DNA of 64,000 nucleotides from Mycosarcoma maydis (GCF_000328475.2 NC_026479.1:682001-746000); one strand, 5' to 3'; positions 1 through 10,344 are shown, counted from the first letter of the stretch. The notes: generated by a model from the letters alone, not told the origin. A program made the numbers and translations.

Positions 1-1078
1 GCAGATCCTTCTTGAGCCTTTGGCCAAAGTGTTGGAACATGGTGCTGCCACCTGAGAGCACAATGTTCTTGTACAGACCTCTACGCACGTCGATGGGCGA
101 CTGCTGGATCACGCCGTCGACCACTTCGGGCAACGGCGTGAGGAAATCCGAAGATGCGATTTCTGGATTGAAAAAGATCTCAGGTGCCAAAAACCTCTCG
201 TAGCCCACATCGACCGAGTACTTTCTGCCTGTCACCGTGTGCTCGCCCTGGAAGCGTTCAAAGTACTTGTACGGGTCTTCGTCGTAACGGCGGAATTCGC
301 GCACAATGTCCTGGCACACGTACGAGTAGTCTTCCTTGATCTTTTCGGCCACCCTTCTCGAGTCCTCGGGGGGGATGTTGGCCGCTTCGCCACGTTCGCG
401 CAGCAGCTGCTGCACAAAGTAGGTGATGTCTCGCCCGGCGATGGGGATGTGTTTGATGGCGGAACCGATGACGTAGCCTTCGGCGACAGGGATCACGTGC
501 GTTACACCGTCGCCTGAGTCGATGACGGTACCTGTCAGTGTTCGATCGGTCACCTTGTTGCTCGTCCACGACGCTGCCAACGCCAATACGGCCTGTACGG
601 CAATGTAGAGACCCTTGATGTTGAACGATTCAAACATGATCTCGGCCGTGTTCTCTCGATTCTCTGGAGGATTGAGCGGAGGTTCGGTGAGCATAAAGTA
701 GTGATCTTCGGGTTCGGCACGCAGATACTTGAAGATGCATTGTTCCCAGAAGCGTTCCATGTGATCCCAGTTCTCGATAAGACCGTGACGGATGGGTTGG
801 TCGACCTGGTAGGTTTTTGCGTTGGCGTAGGCTTCGTCGCCGATGAAAAAGTCGAGATCTTCGATTCCACGTTTCGAGGCGAGAGAGGAGGACGAAGAAA
901 GTCCGCCCGGTTTGGATGGTACCGAAGGACGCGAGCCACCTCCGCCAGATGAGCCAGCTGCTGTGGTTCGCGTTGCGATGGCGGTGGGAAACACGAACGA
1001 TGGATCCGAGTTGCCGGCGAAACCCATCTTGGTGTAACCGGTACCATTGTCAAGAACAATGACGTTGGAGCGCGACAT
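1..1078 (-). CDS. arp3: Actin-related protein 3 (Arp2/3 complex), 3' end beyond window
   Basis: Arp3 is one of the two actin-like subunits of the Arp2/3 complex, which nucleates branched actin filaments at endocytic patches. The ATG at 1078 begins [20 protein letters not shown], the actin-fold phosphate-1 motif with the Arp3-type spacing. The frame stays open for 359 codons to the left edge, so the last roughly 70 residues are missing. Other actin-family landmarks are [20 protein letters not shown] (phosphate 2), the stretch [20 protein letters not shown] near the truncated end, and [12 protein letters not shown] Gly/Ser-rich insertion of about 35 residues lies after the first beta strands; the yeast protein also carries an insertion there, so it looks like a normal fungal Arp3 feature. 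No intron is needed in the visible part. Confidence 0.95.
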   Translation of the reverse strand, partial: MSRSNVIVLDNGTGYTKMGFAGNSDPSFVFPTAIATRTTAAGSSGGGGSRPSVPSKPGGLSSSSSLASKRGIEDLDFFIGDEAYANAKTYQVDQPIRHGLIENWDHMERFWEQCIFKYLRAEPEDHYFMLTEPPLNPPENRENTAEIMFESFNIKGLYIAVQAVLALAASWTSNKVTDRTLTGTVIDSGDGVTHVIPVAEGYVIGSAIKHIPIAGRDITYFVQQLLRERGEAANIPPEDSRRVAEKIKEDYSYVCQDIVREFRRYDEDPYKYFERFQGEHTVTGRKYSVDVGYERFLAPEIFFNPEIASSDFLTPLPEVVDGVIQQSPIDVRRGLYKNIVLSGGSTMFQHFGQRLKKDL

Positions 1079-1608
1079 GACGGGCAATGGGTTTTGATCA
1101 AGGCGTGCTGAGAGCGTCGTTTCAACAAGGTATGAGTGAATGGATGGATGGAGGGTTAAAGCTGCGGCCAAATGGATCTGCTACTACTCGAAAAGCTAGG
1201 TAGGAAGGTAGCCTTGTTGGTCCACAGCAGCGAACCTTTTTGAAGGCAAAAAGAGTCGGTGTCGAGCGCGCTTGCTGTGGAAGAAAATTTGGAGAACTTG
1301 ATAGCGCGGGTGTTGGGATACGAAGCAGGATGGTGGAGAGTCAAGAGTCACTTACTTGTATTGCGCATGTGTGGAGTTGGCTTTGGAAGGGCAAGGCTGG
1401 CGTGTGCTTTGCCAGGCTGTGCGGTTCGTTGCACGCTTGGACGCCCGTGCGCTGGTCTTGAAATGGCGAATAAGTTAAGCCAAACGTCCAGATCGAGCGA
1501 GCCATGTGGTTTCGGTTCCGAATCGTGAATCGTGAAGCAAATCCTATTTTCATTTAGACACGAACATTTCCGGTCTAACAACAACGTCCCGTAATCGTGT
1601 GAATTACG

Positions 1609-1659
1609 AATCGTGAATCGTGAATCGTGAATCGTGAATCGTGAATCGTGAATCGTGAT
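1609..1659. repeat. Tandem heptamer array (TCGTGAA), about 7 copies
   Basis: Six perfect TCGTGAA units run from 1611, followed by a partial seventh ending TCGTGAT. The same heptamer is dispersed through most intergenic gaps of the window. Here it lies about 550 bases upstream of the arp3 start codon. Confidence 0.9.
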
Positions 1660-2470
1660 ACCACCCGGATGACAGACTCGTGACTCACGATTCTGAATCG
1701 TCGTCATAACCTTCTGTTTTGAAACCTGAAATGTGCATGTCAAGCTATGCTTATGAGTTCCATGAATTCCCGATTACGCCGGCTTGTGGCCTCCATCAGC
1801 AGAACAAAAGCTGAGTTACAGTTCACGATTCACGATCGTAGCCACACTCACGACTAGGATCCACGGGGTTCTTGTCACACATCAGCACTGCTTGGTCCGA
1901 TGCAACCAAAAAGTTTGCTCATGAGGCCATAGAAGAATGGGTGTATGAAATTTATATAAAAATCCTCGAGAACCGGGCTCCTCGAGGAATTATGAAGGTT
2001 AGGGTTACTGCGAAAACTACTGTACCATGAGCAGACTCAACACCACATCATGCAACTCGTGACTAGCCAGAGGGTGCTCCGCCAATGTAGAAAAGTTGGC
2101 AGCGGGTCGGGTACCAAATCACCTTGTTACGGTAGAGTTGAAGGCCAGCAAGGTCTGGGAAGAGGTCCGGCGTGAAGTGTCGAAACCGAAGGCGGTGCAC
2201 AGTCACGAGTATGGAGGCTTAAATGTCAGACGGTTTGCGGCTGTGTTTCGGAAGAAAGTCTCCGGCTGCATTAGCGACTGATATTTGCCGATCCGTGAGC
2301 GTGGAGTGGATCCATGGATGCTGGCTTGTTTTGTTTTGTTTTGTTTTTTTTAGTCCCCGCATGCCAAATTGCTTACGCCTCTAGAAATCCGTGCTGCATT
2401 CACGATAACGTTATTCACGATTCGTCATTTTGCTCACATGTCCAGCTGAGAGTTACGAGTTGCACAGTAC

Positions 2471-2479
2471 ATATATATC
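2471..2479 (+). promoter_or_regulatory. Possible TATA element of the phospholipase B gene
   Basis: The stretch ATATATATC lies about 64-72 bases upstream of the ATG at 2543, inside an otherwise mixed-composition region. Position and sequence fit a TATA box, but nothing else in the sequence confirms the transcription start. Confidence 0.3.
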
Positions 2480-2542
2480 TGCTTGCATCGTGCACGTCTT
2501 GGCCGAAGTGCTTTCACCTAACAAGTTGTTTTTGGTGACAAG

Positions 2543-4684
2543 ATGAAGTTGTCAATCATCACTACGCTGCTCGGCTTGGTGCTGACAGCGTCTTCCGCCG
2601 TTCAAGCGACGCCAGCCATCCCATCGCAGCTCACAACTGACGAGATTACACGCATCAGCAAGCTTTCTCGCGCCGAAAAGCTCGCCTTTGCCGAAAAGAT
2701 CCTCGAGATTCGAACCGCCTACGAGTACGAAAAGCAACATGGTGGTGCGCTTTTGCACAAACGTGCTTCTCCCTCGGGCTCGTTCGCTCCGGCTAACATG
2801 GCGTGTCCTCAGCGTACCTCGCAGCAGGCACCCGGGTTTATCCGCGACGCCAACACAAAGCAGCTTTCCAACGGCGAAGCGGATTACATCTCGCGTAGGA
2901 GGCAGAACACGCGTTCGGGCTGGCAGAAGTGGTTGTCCCAAGCAAAACTCGATTCGGTGCTTCCCGGTGGTGCGTCCAACTACACCAGCGACACGGATCG
3001 TCTGCCCAGGTTGGGTTTCGCGTTGAGCGGTGGTGGGTTGCGCGCTATGCTTGTCGGCGCAGGTACGCTGCAGGGCTTCGATGGCAGGAACGAGACGGCC
3101 AACAGTCGTGGCACGGGTGGATTGTTGCAACTTGCCGAGTACGTTGCTGGTTTATCCGGTGGAAGTTGGGCCACCGCGTCGCTGAGCATGAACAACTGGG
3201 CGACGACTCAGTCGCTCAAGGACTCGATTTGGAACTTGGAGTCCAACCTGGTTGTTCCCAAGGACGGCAAGGTCTCGTTCTACGCTTCCATCCTCGCAGC
3301 CGTCGCAGGCAAGCGTACTGAAGGATACCAGACCAGTCTGACCGACTACTTTGGCCTTTCGATCGCCGACAAGATCCTCAATGGCTCAACGTATGGCAAT
3401 AAGTACAGTGTTGAATGGAGCGATGTCAAGAACACGTCTTCGTTCACCGACGCTTCCATGCCGTTCCCCATCATCATTGCAGATGAACGAGAACCGGATG
3501 AGCTCATCATCCCGCGCAACACCACCATCTGGGAGTTTAACCCGTACGAGTTCGGATCTTGGAACCCCAACGTCTCGGCGTTTATCCCGATCGAGATTCT
3601 GGGTTCCAGTCTGAACAACGGATCGAGCGTCTTGCCGGATGGGGCGTGTGTTGGAGGCTACCAGACGGTCGCCTGGGTGACCGGAACATCGGCAACGCTA
3701 TTCTCGGGTCTCTACCTGACGCTCGTCAGCAGTTCGAGCGACAACATCATCGTCAGCGCTCTCAAGGAGATCGCACAGGCGGTATCTCAGGAAAAGAACG
3801 ACGTCTCGCTTGTGCCCAATCCCTTCTACGGTTATCGGGGCAATGGCAATGTGCAAGTGGCAGACTTTCGCAACATCACATTGGTAGATGGAGGCTTGGA
3901 CAATGAAAACGTTCCATTGTGGCCGTTGGTAGAGCCAGCGCGAGGCTTGGATGCTGTGATCGCGATCGACAGTTCGGCCGACATCACCAACTGGCCCAAC
4001 GCATCTGCGCTATATCAAACCTCGTTGCGAGCGCTGTACCCAAAGTATCGCAACTACGCATTCCCGCGCATACCCGATACAAACACGATCATCAACCGCG
4101 GTCTCAATACGCGACCTGTCTTCTACGGCTGCGACGCGTCGGCTAACGTAACGAATTCCGCGACGAGCTACAACGAGACCAAGACGCCGATTGTGATCTA
4201 CATGCCTTCGTATCCCTACTCGGCACTGGCGAATACGTCGACGTACAAACTCGACTACTCGAAGCGTCAAGCGCAGGGCGTGATTGACAACTCGGTCCAA
4301 GTGGCTACGCTTGGTGGAGCGGATGATTCGTGGTCGACCTGTTTGGGCTGTGCTTTGCTGCAGAGGGGATTCGAGAGGAGCCGTACACCGACGCCAGACG
4401 TTTGTACGACGTGTTTGCAAAAATGGTGCTGGGATGGCGTCACAAATACCACGCAGCCCACGTACAGCTACAGTCCTGCCATAGGCGTGCCTGAGTTTGT
4501 AAGCAGTAACGGATCCCTCCAGCGCGCACCCGCCTATACCGGCGGTAATGGTTCCAACAGCCAGGCATCCGACGCCAGCGACGACTCTGACTCAGCCGAA
4601 AACAACACCGCCCACACCACTCGTGCTAGTCTCCTCGCCTTGGCTCTCTCGGCTCTCATCGCACTCGGTTCGTACTTACTGTAA
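2543..4684 (+). CDS. Secreted GPI-anchored phospholipase B / lysophospholipase
   Basis: This enzyme hydrolyses acyl chains from (lyso)phospholipids at the cell surface or outside the cell, giving free fatty acids and glycerophospho-compounds. The 713-residue product starts with a signal peptide (MKLSIITTLLGLVLTASSAV). Fungal phospholipase B motifs follow: LGFALSGGGLRAMLVGAG, and GLSGGSWA with the predicted nucleophile Ser205. A later VDGGLDNENVPLWPL stretch holds the expected catalytic Asp. Many NXS/T sites suit a secreted glycoprotein. The C-terminus has a Ser/Asn/Asp-rich spacer and then a hydrophobic tail (LLALALSALIALGSYLL), which fits a GPI-attachment signal. Length is slightly above the usual 600-700 residues. 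The gene converges on the phosphotransferase gene only 160 bases downstream. The family is well supported; localisation is inferred. Confidence 0.95.
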   Translation: MKLSIITTLLGLVLTASSAVQATPAIPSQLTTDEITRISKLSRAEKLAFAEKILEIRTAYEYEKQHGGALLHKRASPSGSFAPANMACPQRTSQQAPGFIRDANTKQLSNGEADYISRRRQNTRSGWQKWLSQAKLDSVLPGGASNYTSDTDRLPRLGFALSGGGLRAMLVGAGTLQGFDGRNETANSRGTGGLLQLAEYVAGLSGGSWATASLSMNNWATTQSLKDSIWNLESNLVVPKDGKVSFYASILAAVAGKRTEGYQTSLTDYFGLSIADKILNGSTYGNKYSVEWSDVKNTSSFTDASMPFPIIIADEREPDELIIPRNTTIWEFNPYEFGSWNPNVSAFIPIEILGSSLNNGSSVLPDGACVGGYQTVAWVTGTSATLFSGLYLTLVSSSSDNIIVSALKEIAQAVSQEKNDVSLVPNPFYGYRGNGNVQVADFRNITLVDGGLDNENVPLWPLVEPARGLDAVIAIDSSADITNWPNASALYQTSLRALYPKYRNYAFPRIPDTNTIINRGLNTRPVFYGCDASANVTNSATSYNETKTPIVIYMPSYPYSALANTSTYKLDYSKRQAQGVIDNSVQVATLGGADDSWSTCLGCALLQRGFERSRTPTPDVCTTCLQKWCWDGVTNTTQPTYSYSPAIGVPEFVSSNGSLQRAPAYTGGNGSNSQASDASDDSDSAENNTAHTTRASLLALALSALIALGSYLL

Positions 4685-4844
4685 ACCCCAGTGCGATCAA
4701 GCATAGATTTGCAATGCAGAGGCATTCGTCTTGACACATATCACACCCGAATCTTGTGCACACACGCGTCTCTGAGGCTGTTCTAGCGAATTACGAAATG
4801 CACCAAACAAGATGCAAGCCATTGGCACAAGGACACGGCGGTCT

Positions 4845-6224
4845 CTACTCGATCTTGGGCGGGTTCAGCTTTGTGGGTGGCTTGACGACGAAGCAGGCCA
4901 TGCCCAACTCGTGGGTGATGGTGGTGATGACGTGATAGCAGAAATGCAGATAAAGTGCAGCTGCGAAAGCCAAGCTTGCCCAGATGACGTTGAGTTGGGT
5001 AGCCGGATTGGTCTGTAGGTAGCTAGTGGGCAGATTTGCATCGATGGCCAAGACGAGCGACCAGAGGATGGCGATGTTCCAGTAAGGGAACGGAGCCTTT
5101 GTGACGTGAGCGACGATGAGCAGGCCGACGTTGTAGGCAAACGTGAGACCCCAGTAGGCCATAAATGGAAGAAGAGCACGAGCGTCGGCGAGGATAAAGT
5201 TGCGGTTCGCTTTGGTCCACATGACATTGGCGCTGATCTGCACCACCAACGGTGCCAGTCCCAACAGCGGTGTCAGCGTGGATTGATTGCGCGACCTGCG
5301 CGCAGCTACGACGTTTGAGTAGGAGCCTGCAATGTTGAACAGCAACCCGACGAGCGCAAATGCGAGAAAGGCATCGTTGAGCGGAAGGTTGAATTTACCG
5401 AAATTCTCCTTGACCACGTCGAGATTGGCCAGACCGGTCACGTTGAGGATGCCACGATCCCAGAACAGCGGACCGCCGACGAAGCCGGTCAAGGCATAGA
5501 CCAATACGATCATCAGGATGCCTTCGACTGGACCGCTGAATGCCGAGAGAAACAGCGTGCCCGTGTGGAACTCTTCCCATGTGGTCAGGTAAAAGTTGGC
5601 CAGCGTCGCGACGAGCGAAGTGGGAGCCCAGACGGAACGACCCAAATTGAGCGCGGCGCAGCACAGCACACATTCGAGTGTGGTGTTGATCGCGTCGCAT
5701 CCGTGGTCAAACATCTCACCTAACGGACCCGCCATGCCTGTACGCCTCGCCTGCTTGCCGTCGATCGCATCCAAGCTCTGATAGGCAAACAGACAGAGTG
5801 CCCAGGTGTAAAACACCCAAGCAGGCAGACACCTCGAAGCCGAATCCGCTCTGGGCGCAAAGTCGATCTTGGCCACCGCGCCCGGGATGCCAAAGTTCGG
5901 AAATAGCGGTTTCACTGCCAGCAGCTGAGCATCCGAGGGGAAGGCCGAGTTCAACGCGAGAGCATGTGCAGTGGGATCGAGCTTGAGCTGTGTCGCGCAT
6001 TCCAGCCCAGGATCGACGTAGGCGAGCGTAGCAAAGTTGACCAGCACCAGCAGCAGACCAGAGAGCGTGATCGTGTTGGGCGCCACAGATGTTGGGAACA
6101 GCGTCACTAGCCAGTTCCAGTACGGACCCAGGACGTATTTCGAGACGAGCGACTTGTCAGTTCCGCTGTATTTGTACAGGTGCAGGTTCTTGACCCGAGA
6201 CGGAGGGATGTAGTCAAGCACCAT
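4845..6224 (-). CDS. CDP-alcohol aminoalcoholphosphotransferase (choline/ethanolamine, CPT1/EPT1 type)
   Basis: The enzyme transfers phosphocholine or phosphoethanolamine from the CDP-alcohol to diacylglycerol, the last step of the Kennedy pathway, in ER/Golgi membranes. The CDP-alcohol phosphotransferase signature DGxxAR-x8-GxxxD-xxxD is complete, starting at Asp155. About seven or more hydrophobic helices surround it. The reading frame extends 62 codons further upstream, but that part is Pro/His/Leu-rich without family similarity. I chose the ATG at 6224 (MVLDYIPPSRVKNL), which gives 459 residues and the usual N-terminus before the LHLYKYSGTDKSLVSKYVL stretch. Sequence alone does not separate choline from ethanolamine specificity. 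Confidence 0.92.
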   Translation of the reverse strand: MVLDYIPPSRVKNLHLYKYSGTDKSLVSKYVLGPYWNWLVTLFPTSVAPNTITLSGLLLVLVNFATLAYVDPGLECATQLKLDPTAHALALNSAFPSDAQLLAVKPLFPNFGIPGAVAKIDFAPRADSASRCLPAWVFYTWALCLFAYQSLDAIDGKQARRTGMAGPLGEMFDHGCDAINTTLECVLCCAALNLGRSVWAPTSLVATLANFYLTTWEEFHTGTLFLSAFSGPVEGILMIVLVYALTGFVGGPLFWDRGILNVTGLANLDVVKENFGKFNLPLNDAFLAFALVGLLFNIAGSYSNVVAARRSRNQSTLTPLLGLAPLVVQISANVMWTKANRNFILADARALLPFMAYWGLTFAYNVGLLIVAHVTKAPFPYWNIAILWSLVLAIDANLPTSYLQTNPATQLNVIWASLAFAAALYLHFCYHVITTITHELGMACFVVKPPTKLNPPKIE

Positions 6225-6510
6225 GTCGATCCAAGTACGACGCAGCGGTCTCGATGGGTGCACGGATGGATGGATGAATCGCCGAACGGAAAGGCGCGGA
6301 TGCAAGCAGACCAGATGTAGATGGTGGTAAAGTGGCAACCGGACGACAGCGCCAATCACGATTCGCGGGCGGTTCAGCAAATCAAGAAAGCCAACCAAGT
6401 TCAGCAGCATCGCAGCGTGAAAGCGAAAGTGCCAACCCCAAGATCAACACGCTCCACCATCCCTCACCCACCACTCGGTCCTTCTCAGCCAAGAAAGAAA
6501 CAAAGAAAAT

Positions 6511-6599
6511 AATCGTGAAGCGTGAAGCGTGAATATTTCATCAAATCGTGAATCACGAATCGCGAAACGTGAATCGTGAATGGCAATCAATCGTTCACG
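6511..6599. repeat. Degenerate heptamer cluster (TCGTGAA family, both orientations)
   Basis: Repeated variants such as GCGTGAA, TCGTGAA, TCACGAA and CGTTCACG occur within 90 bases, some tandem and some separated or inverted. It looks like an eroded counterpart of the perfect arrays elsewhere in the window. Confidence 0.7.
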
Positions 6600-6659
6600 T
6601 TGCAGCGTTCATCTCGGCTTTGTGCCAGTCTGGGTTTAGTTACTCACGACTCAGAAGAC

Positions 6660-6686
6660 GAGCGATGAGCGATGAGCGATGAGCGA
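6660..6686. repeat. Short tandem repeat (AGCGATG)3.5
   Basis: Three perfect AGCGATG units and a partial one. Also seven bases long, but unrelated in sequence to the TCGTGAA heptamer. Confidence 0.8.
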
Positions 6687-6823
6687 GCAAGCGTCATGTG
6701 TCTTGCAAGTTTCTTCTTTCCATAAATTTCCTTGACGTCGTCACAGCGGCGTGAGTGTGCAGGACGTGAGATCGGCAGATGCCAAAGTGTCTCACCCCGA
6801 TATTCACGATCGGATAAGGTGGC

Positions 6824-7655
6824 TTGCTCCACCGTGACTTGGCAGCTTTGCTGACTTTGACAATCACGAGTTTCGATGTTGGAGTACACCGCACGCAACG
6901 TTCTCCAACGCCGCAATCACGACCCAACTCCAGTCCAGCTCAGTCTCGTAGTCCGTCTTTTGCACTACGTGGCGTGAAACGCAACACGACATGTTCGCCA
7001 GTTCCCGACGAAGCTACGCACACATCGACGAACAATGCTCAATGCGAAGCTGTGCGGAAAAAACCACGTGCACTCGCAGCGGTGCACTCGGATGTGGACG
7101 CCAAGAAGCGTGGACAGGGGCTGTTTGGTCTACTCACATCGACGCTCTCACAATTCAAGCGCGATGCCGAAAGCGACCGTGCTTCGAGCGCCGCCCAACG
7201 CAGAGCGCAGATCGAAGCTCGTCTTGCCGATAAACCCAAGCTGCCCGAACGCGCAATGGATGCTACCCAACAAAGACGAGCACTCGTATGGCAAGCTAGA
7301 CAACTAGCCGAACAAATTGGCTCGGGCGATGCACAAAGAAAAACCATCAGAGCCATGAAACGACGTATGGCCAGTTTCCTCTATACGCCGCATCATGCAA
7401 CATCAACAAGAGGCCACCATAGCAGCGCACATCCCAATGTCGCACACAGCCACGCGTAGAATGCGAGATGCCAACAGTGGGTCTTCGGTGTATTTTCTAC
7501 CCGGGAAAACGCTCCCAGAGCAGGAAGACTTGCTAAACGACCAGGAGGACAGCGTCGACGAAAACATCGATGCCTTCGATGACCACTGGGACGAAACCCG
7601 CACCAAGCTTCTCCGCCAGCTCGACGAGGTCAAGGCCAAACTCAGCCAGACGTGA
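6824..7655 (+). CDS. Pinin/SDK/memA-domain protein, split by an intron; 5' end not resolved
   Basis: Pinin-family proteins associate with the exon junction and splicing machinery in the nucleus. Two adjacent frames together give the family core. The first (frame of 6824, through about 7380) carries KKRGQGLFGLLTSTLSQFKR followed by AAQRRAQIEARLADK and an Arg/Gln-rich helix ending MASFLYT. The second (ending with the stop at 7655) carries SSVYFLPGKTLPEQEDLLND and a charged helical tail. The frames differ by one base, so an intron is expected. GTATGG at 7365 to ACACAG ending at 7449 restores frame, but it removes the MASFLYT segment that the family usually keeps, so the true junction is uncertain. 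The first frame opens without an ATG (6824 is TTG), implying an upstream 5' exon. Start coordinates are therefore only the open-frame limit. Confidence 0.75.
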
Positions 7656-7892
7656 CCGCGCAAGCCACCGCTTGTTTATAACCATGTCGACCTCACACCC
7701 ACCACCATGTACAATACACCCATGTAGACACGATACCCGCCATTCACAACTCGATCCCACCGCGCAAACAATCACGATTATCCAATTGATAGCGGCCCAA
7801 ACGAAAACATGGCAATTCCAATTCCTTAAGGATCCTATTAACCAAGTACAGGCTCTCGGCATGACGATGAAGGAGCCACACAGATTCGCAGC

Positions 7893-9743
7893 TTAGCAGA
7901 GCGTGACATTGTAGTATTCGGGCGGACGAGCCTGTGGAAAGCCGAACGGCGGTGCGTGCGACTGCGGATCGGCTTGACCCGAGTAGCCTGGCGCGCCAAC
8001 GCTGGGGTTGGGCATGGCAAACCCACCAGTGCCAGGCATAAAACCTGCAGTGCCAGCACCAGCGCCGCCGCTGCCAGGATAGCTCGGCGCATTATCAGCC
8101 AAAGCTTGCGCAGGATCGCGTTGACCGTACGCTGGTTGAGACGAGTACGCGGGTGGGTAGGGTGGTGGTCCCGGCGCGCCTGGTTGTGAAGCGCCGTATG
8201 GTTGATACCCCGACGGGGCGTTCGGAGGAGCGTAGCCGTGCGCGGGAGCTGAGTAGCCTGCTCCAGGCGGTGGTCCGTACGACGACTGCGGTGGATACGG
8301 CTGCTGCTGTTGGTGCTGACCCTGATACGGCGCTGCGCCGGGGCCAGGGTACGAGGGCTGATGAGAGTATCCACTCAAGCCAGCATCCACCCCCTGCGGA
8401 GGAAACGCGCCACCCGCACTCGGCACCGGAGCCGCGCCTTGTAGAGCTGCATCCCACTCGCTCCTGAACGTCTGCATCTGCGCTCGGAACCTGTTCTCCT
8501 TTTCGCGCTTCTCCAACTCCTTCTTCTGCCTCCTTTTCATGGCGGTGCGACTCCGGCTGCTATCATTTTCGTTTTCATCGCTGGCATCGTATGACGTGTC
8601 GATGGGCCCGAGTAGAAGTTTGAGGCAGTACAGCTCCTGGGTGAGCTCGATTCCGGTACTTTGTTTCACCTGCTTGGATTCGATAGCAATGTCCGAACAG
8701 ACGTCGACCAAGTCACCTACAACGGGGTCGTTGTCGATGGTATCGAGCCATTCCTGCGCCTCGCGATCGTTTCCGACCGCAGCGATCTGGAACGACACTG
8801 CATCCTCACCGTATCGTGTCGATGCTAGTGTGCGCTTGGTATGTTGCAGAACTTTGACCATCTTGTCGCCCTTCTCGCTCGATCCAGTCGGTCTTCCATC
8901 TGTGATGACGAGCACAAGTGCTGGCTTGAGCATTCTGCCCTTCTTAGCGGGAGTCAGCACCAAAGGTTGGAGGATCTTGGTTTCGAGTGATGAGCCCATA
9001 GGAGTAGCTCTTCCGTTGTAGGCGCATCGCGAAGTCAACTGTTCTGCTTCGGCGACGTTGTGAATTCGCTGTTGCGACGAGCTGTTCATCCAAGCGACCT
9101 CCATTCCGTCGGGATCGAATCGGGCAGCTGCGTCGGTTGCGCGTTTCAGAATGCCCGCCAGTGCATCTCTTCGGCGCGTGCCCTCGCTATGCATCGACGC
9201 GCTGTCATCGAGCAGGAACATGACATCGAACAGCGCGAGCTTGACCAAGTCTTGCGCCAAGTATGGTGGCAACTGCCAGCTGTCGGCACACTGTTGCAGA
9301 GCACCAGAGCTGGCGATGTGCTGAGCAATTCGTGCTACATCGGCAAACGTGTAGAAGGGGTACAGATATTGATCCATAACGCAAGTGGCGAGCAGATTCG
9401 CGATGTGCTTCCAATCGCGTAACGACTCCCATCCCAGATTCGGGTTGTTGGTGGCCACGTGCGCAGCGTTGAGGTTGGCGACCGGAGGCTTGTTCTGTTG
9501 CTGTTGATGATGGTGCGCTGCGTAGGCTGCACCGGCTGCAGCGACGGCTGCTCCACCCACAGCTACGCCACCCCATGAAGAGGCATGCGAATTGGATCCC
9601 GATGAAGAAGACATGGGAGCTGCGGCGACTTGATGTTGATACGCAGTGGTTTGCTGTTGGTTTTTCTTGGAAGCCTTGTACAGCATGTATGCCGTGACAC
9701 CGACAGCTAGACCAGCGAGAACGAGTTTCTTGTTGAATCCCAT
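7893..9743 (-). CDS. Membrane-tethered von Willebrand factor A domain protein with Pro/Gly/Tyr-rich tail
   Basis: Function unknown. The 616-residue product (ATG at 9743, MGFNKKLVLAGLAVGVTAYM) begins with a likely transmembrane segment, then an Ala/His/Gln-rich linker. A VWA domain follows, starting near residue 170: DVMFLLDDSASM contains the MIDAS DxSxS motif at Asp179, and PALVLVITDGRPTGSSEKGD is the later TDG loop. A charged Lys/Arg/Glu-rich helix follows. The last 130 or so residues are low complexity with repeated Pro/Gly/Tyr/Gln (PYPPQSSYGPPPGAGYSAP). Metal-dependent ligand binding is inferred from the intact MIDAS. The frame runs 63 codons further upstream, but that part translates heptamer-containing intergenic DNA, so I use the inner ATG. 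Confidence 0.88.
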   Translation of the reverse strand: MGFNKKLVLAGLAVGVTAYMLYKASKKNQQQTTAYQHQVAAAPMSSSSGSNSHASSWGGVAVGGAAVAAAGAAYAAHHHQQQQNKPPVANLNAAHVATNNPNLGWESLRDWKHIANLLATCVMDQYLYPFYTFADVARIAQHIASSGALQQCADSWQLPPYLAQDLVKLALFDVMFLLDDSASMHSEGTRRRDALAGILKRATDAAARFDPDGMEVAWMNSSSQQRIHNVAEAEQLTSRCAYNGRATPMGSSLETKILQPLVLTPAKKGRMLKPALVLVITDGRPTGSSEKGDKMVKVLQHTKRTLASTRYGEDAVSFQIAAVGNDREAQEWLDTIDNDPVVGDLVDVCSDIAIESKQVKQSTGIELTQELYCLKLLLGPIDTSYDASDENENDSSRSRTAMKRRQKKELEKREKENRFRAQMQTFRSEWDAALQGAAPVPSAGGAFPPQGVDAGLSGYSHQPSYPGPGAAPYQGQHQQQQPYPPQSSYGPPPGAGYSAPAHGYAPPNAPSGYQPYGASQPGAPGPPPYPPAYSSQPAYGQRDPAQALADNAPSYPGSGGAGAGTAGFMPGTGGFAMPNPSVGAPGYSGQADPQSHAPPFGFPQARPPEYYNVTLC

Positions 9744-10344
9744 CGCTTGTCCACAATGGAGAGTCGTTGAGCTGGTGCTCGTCTTTGTTTTATACAAGCG
9801 CACAGATGTCCAGCTTGGCTCAGTACGACGAGCGGCTATTGAATAGTCGTGAGTGAAACACGAATCGTGAACCGTGAATCGTGAATGCTTTCGGCACGAA
9901 AGCGTGTATAGTGCCTCCACTGAGTCAGGCACATAAGCAGCACAAACAACAGCAGCCAGTCAACGACGTCACTCAATGACTTTTCGCGGCGAAAATGCGG
10001 TGCAACACAGACCACCTAAGCACCAAGTTCATCACGGATTTACGATGTACGCCAACATCCGGCAATACGGCCAACCGGCCGAGACGTCGTTCGGACCCCC
10101 TTGCCCCATGCATGCATCATGACTAAGCAGTCGAGGATTTAACCGTACAGCACTTTGTCCCATCACGTGACCCACTATCCACAACCTCTACCTCTGATTC
10201 TTGATGTTGGATATTGACGATTGGTGATTCGAGTCACTCTGGCAAACCTCAGCTCCTCGACGGAGCTCACTGTGCTCGCATCGTTTCTCGGAGCAGCGGT
10301 ACGTCAAGTTGGCAGCTTAGAGCTACCGTTCTTGGAGCTCGATC
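9744..10344. other. Divergent intergenic region (VWA gene / adrenodoxin reductase gene)
   Basis: No gene seen. Three or four TCGTGAA-family units cluster at 9861-9887, about 120 bases upstream of the VWA start codon. The rest is mixed sequence that must hold both promoters. Confidence 0.55.

Larger units (their letters stand above)
1079..2542. other. Intergenic region between divergent arp3 and phospholipase B
   Basis: No credible gene is seen here. The stretch separates two divergently transcribed genes and should hold both promoters. It contains a tandem TCGTGAA array, several single TTCACGA or ACTCACGACT-type motifs, and a GTTTT run at about 2327-2352. A 74-codon frame ending just before the phospholipase start is driven by that T-rich run and is not called. 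Confidence 0.6.
6225..6823. other. Divergent intergenic region with degenerate heptamers
   Basis: This lies between the phosphotransferase gene and the pinin gene. It holds a dense run of degenerate TCGTGAA / TTCACGA motifs at 6511-6599, a short AGCGATG tandem repeat at 6660-6686, and possibly the unplaced first exon of the pinin gene. Confidence 0.55.

Noticed and set aside
1609..1659. Heptamer arrays considered as CRISPR repeats or telomeric repeats
   Set aside because: There are no spacers, the unit is only seven bases, the organism is a eukaryote, and the unit does not resemble the TTAGGG telomere repeat expected in these fungi.
2314..2538. 74-codon frame with hydrophobic start just upstream of phospholipase B
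   Set aside because: The apparent signal peptide comes from a TTTTG repeat; it is probably part of the phospholipase B leader and has no other support.
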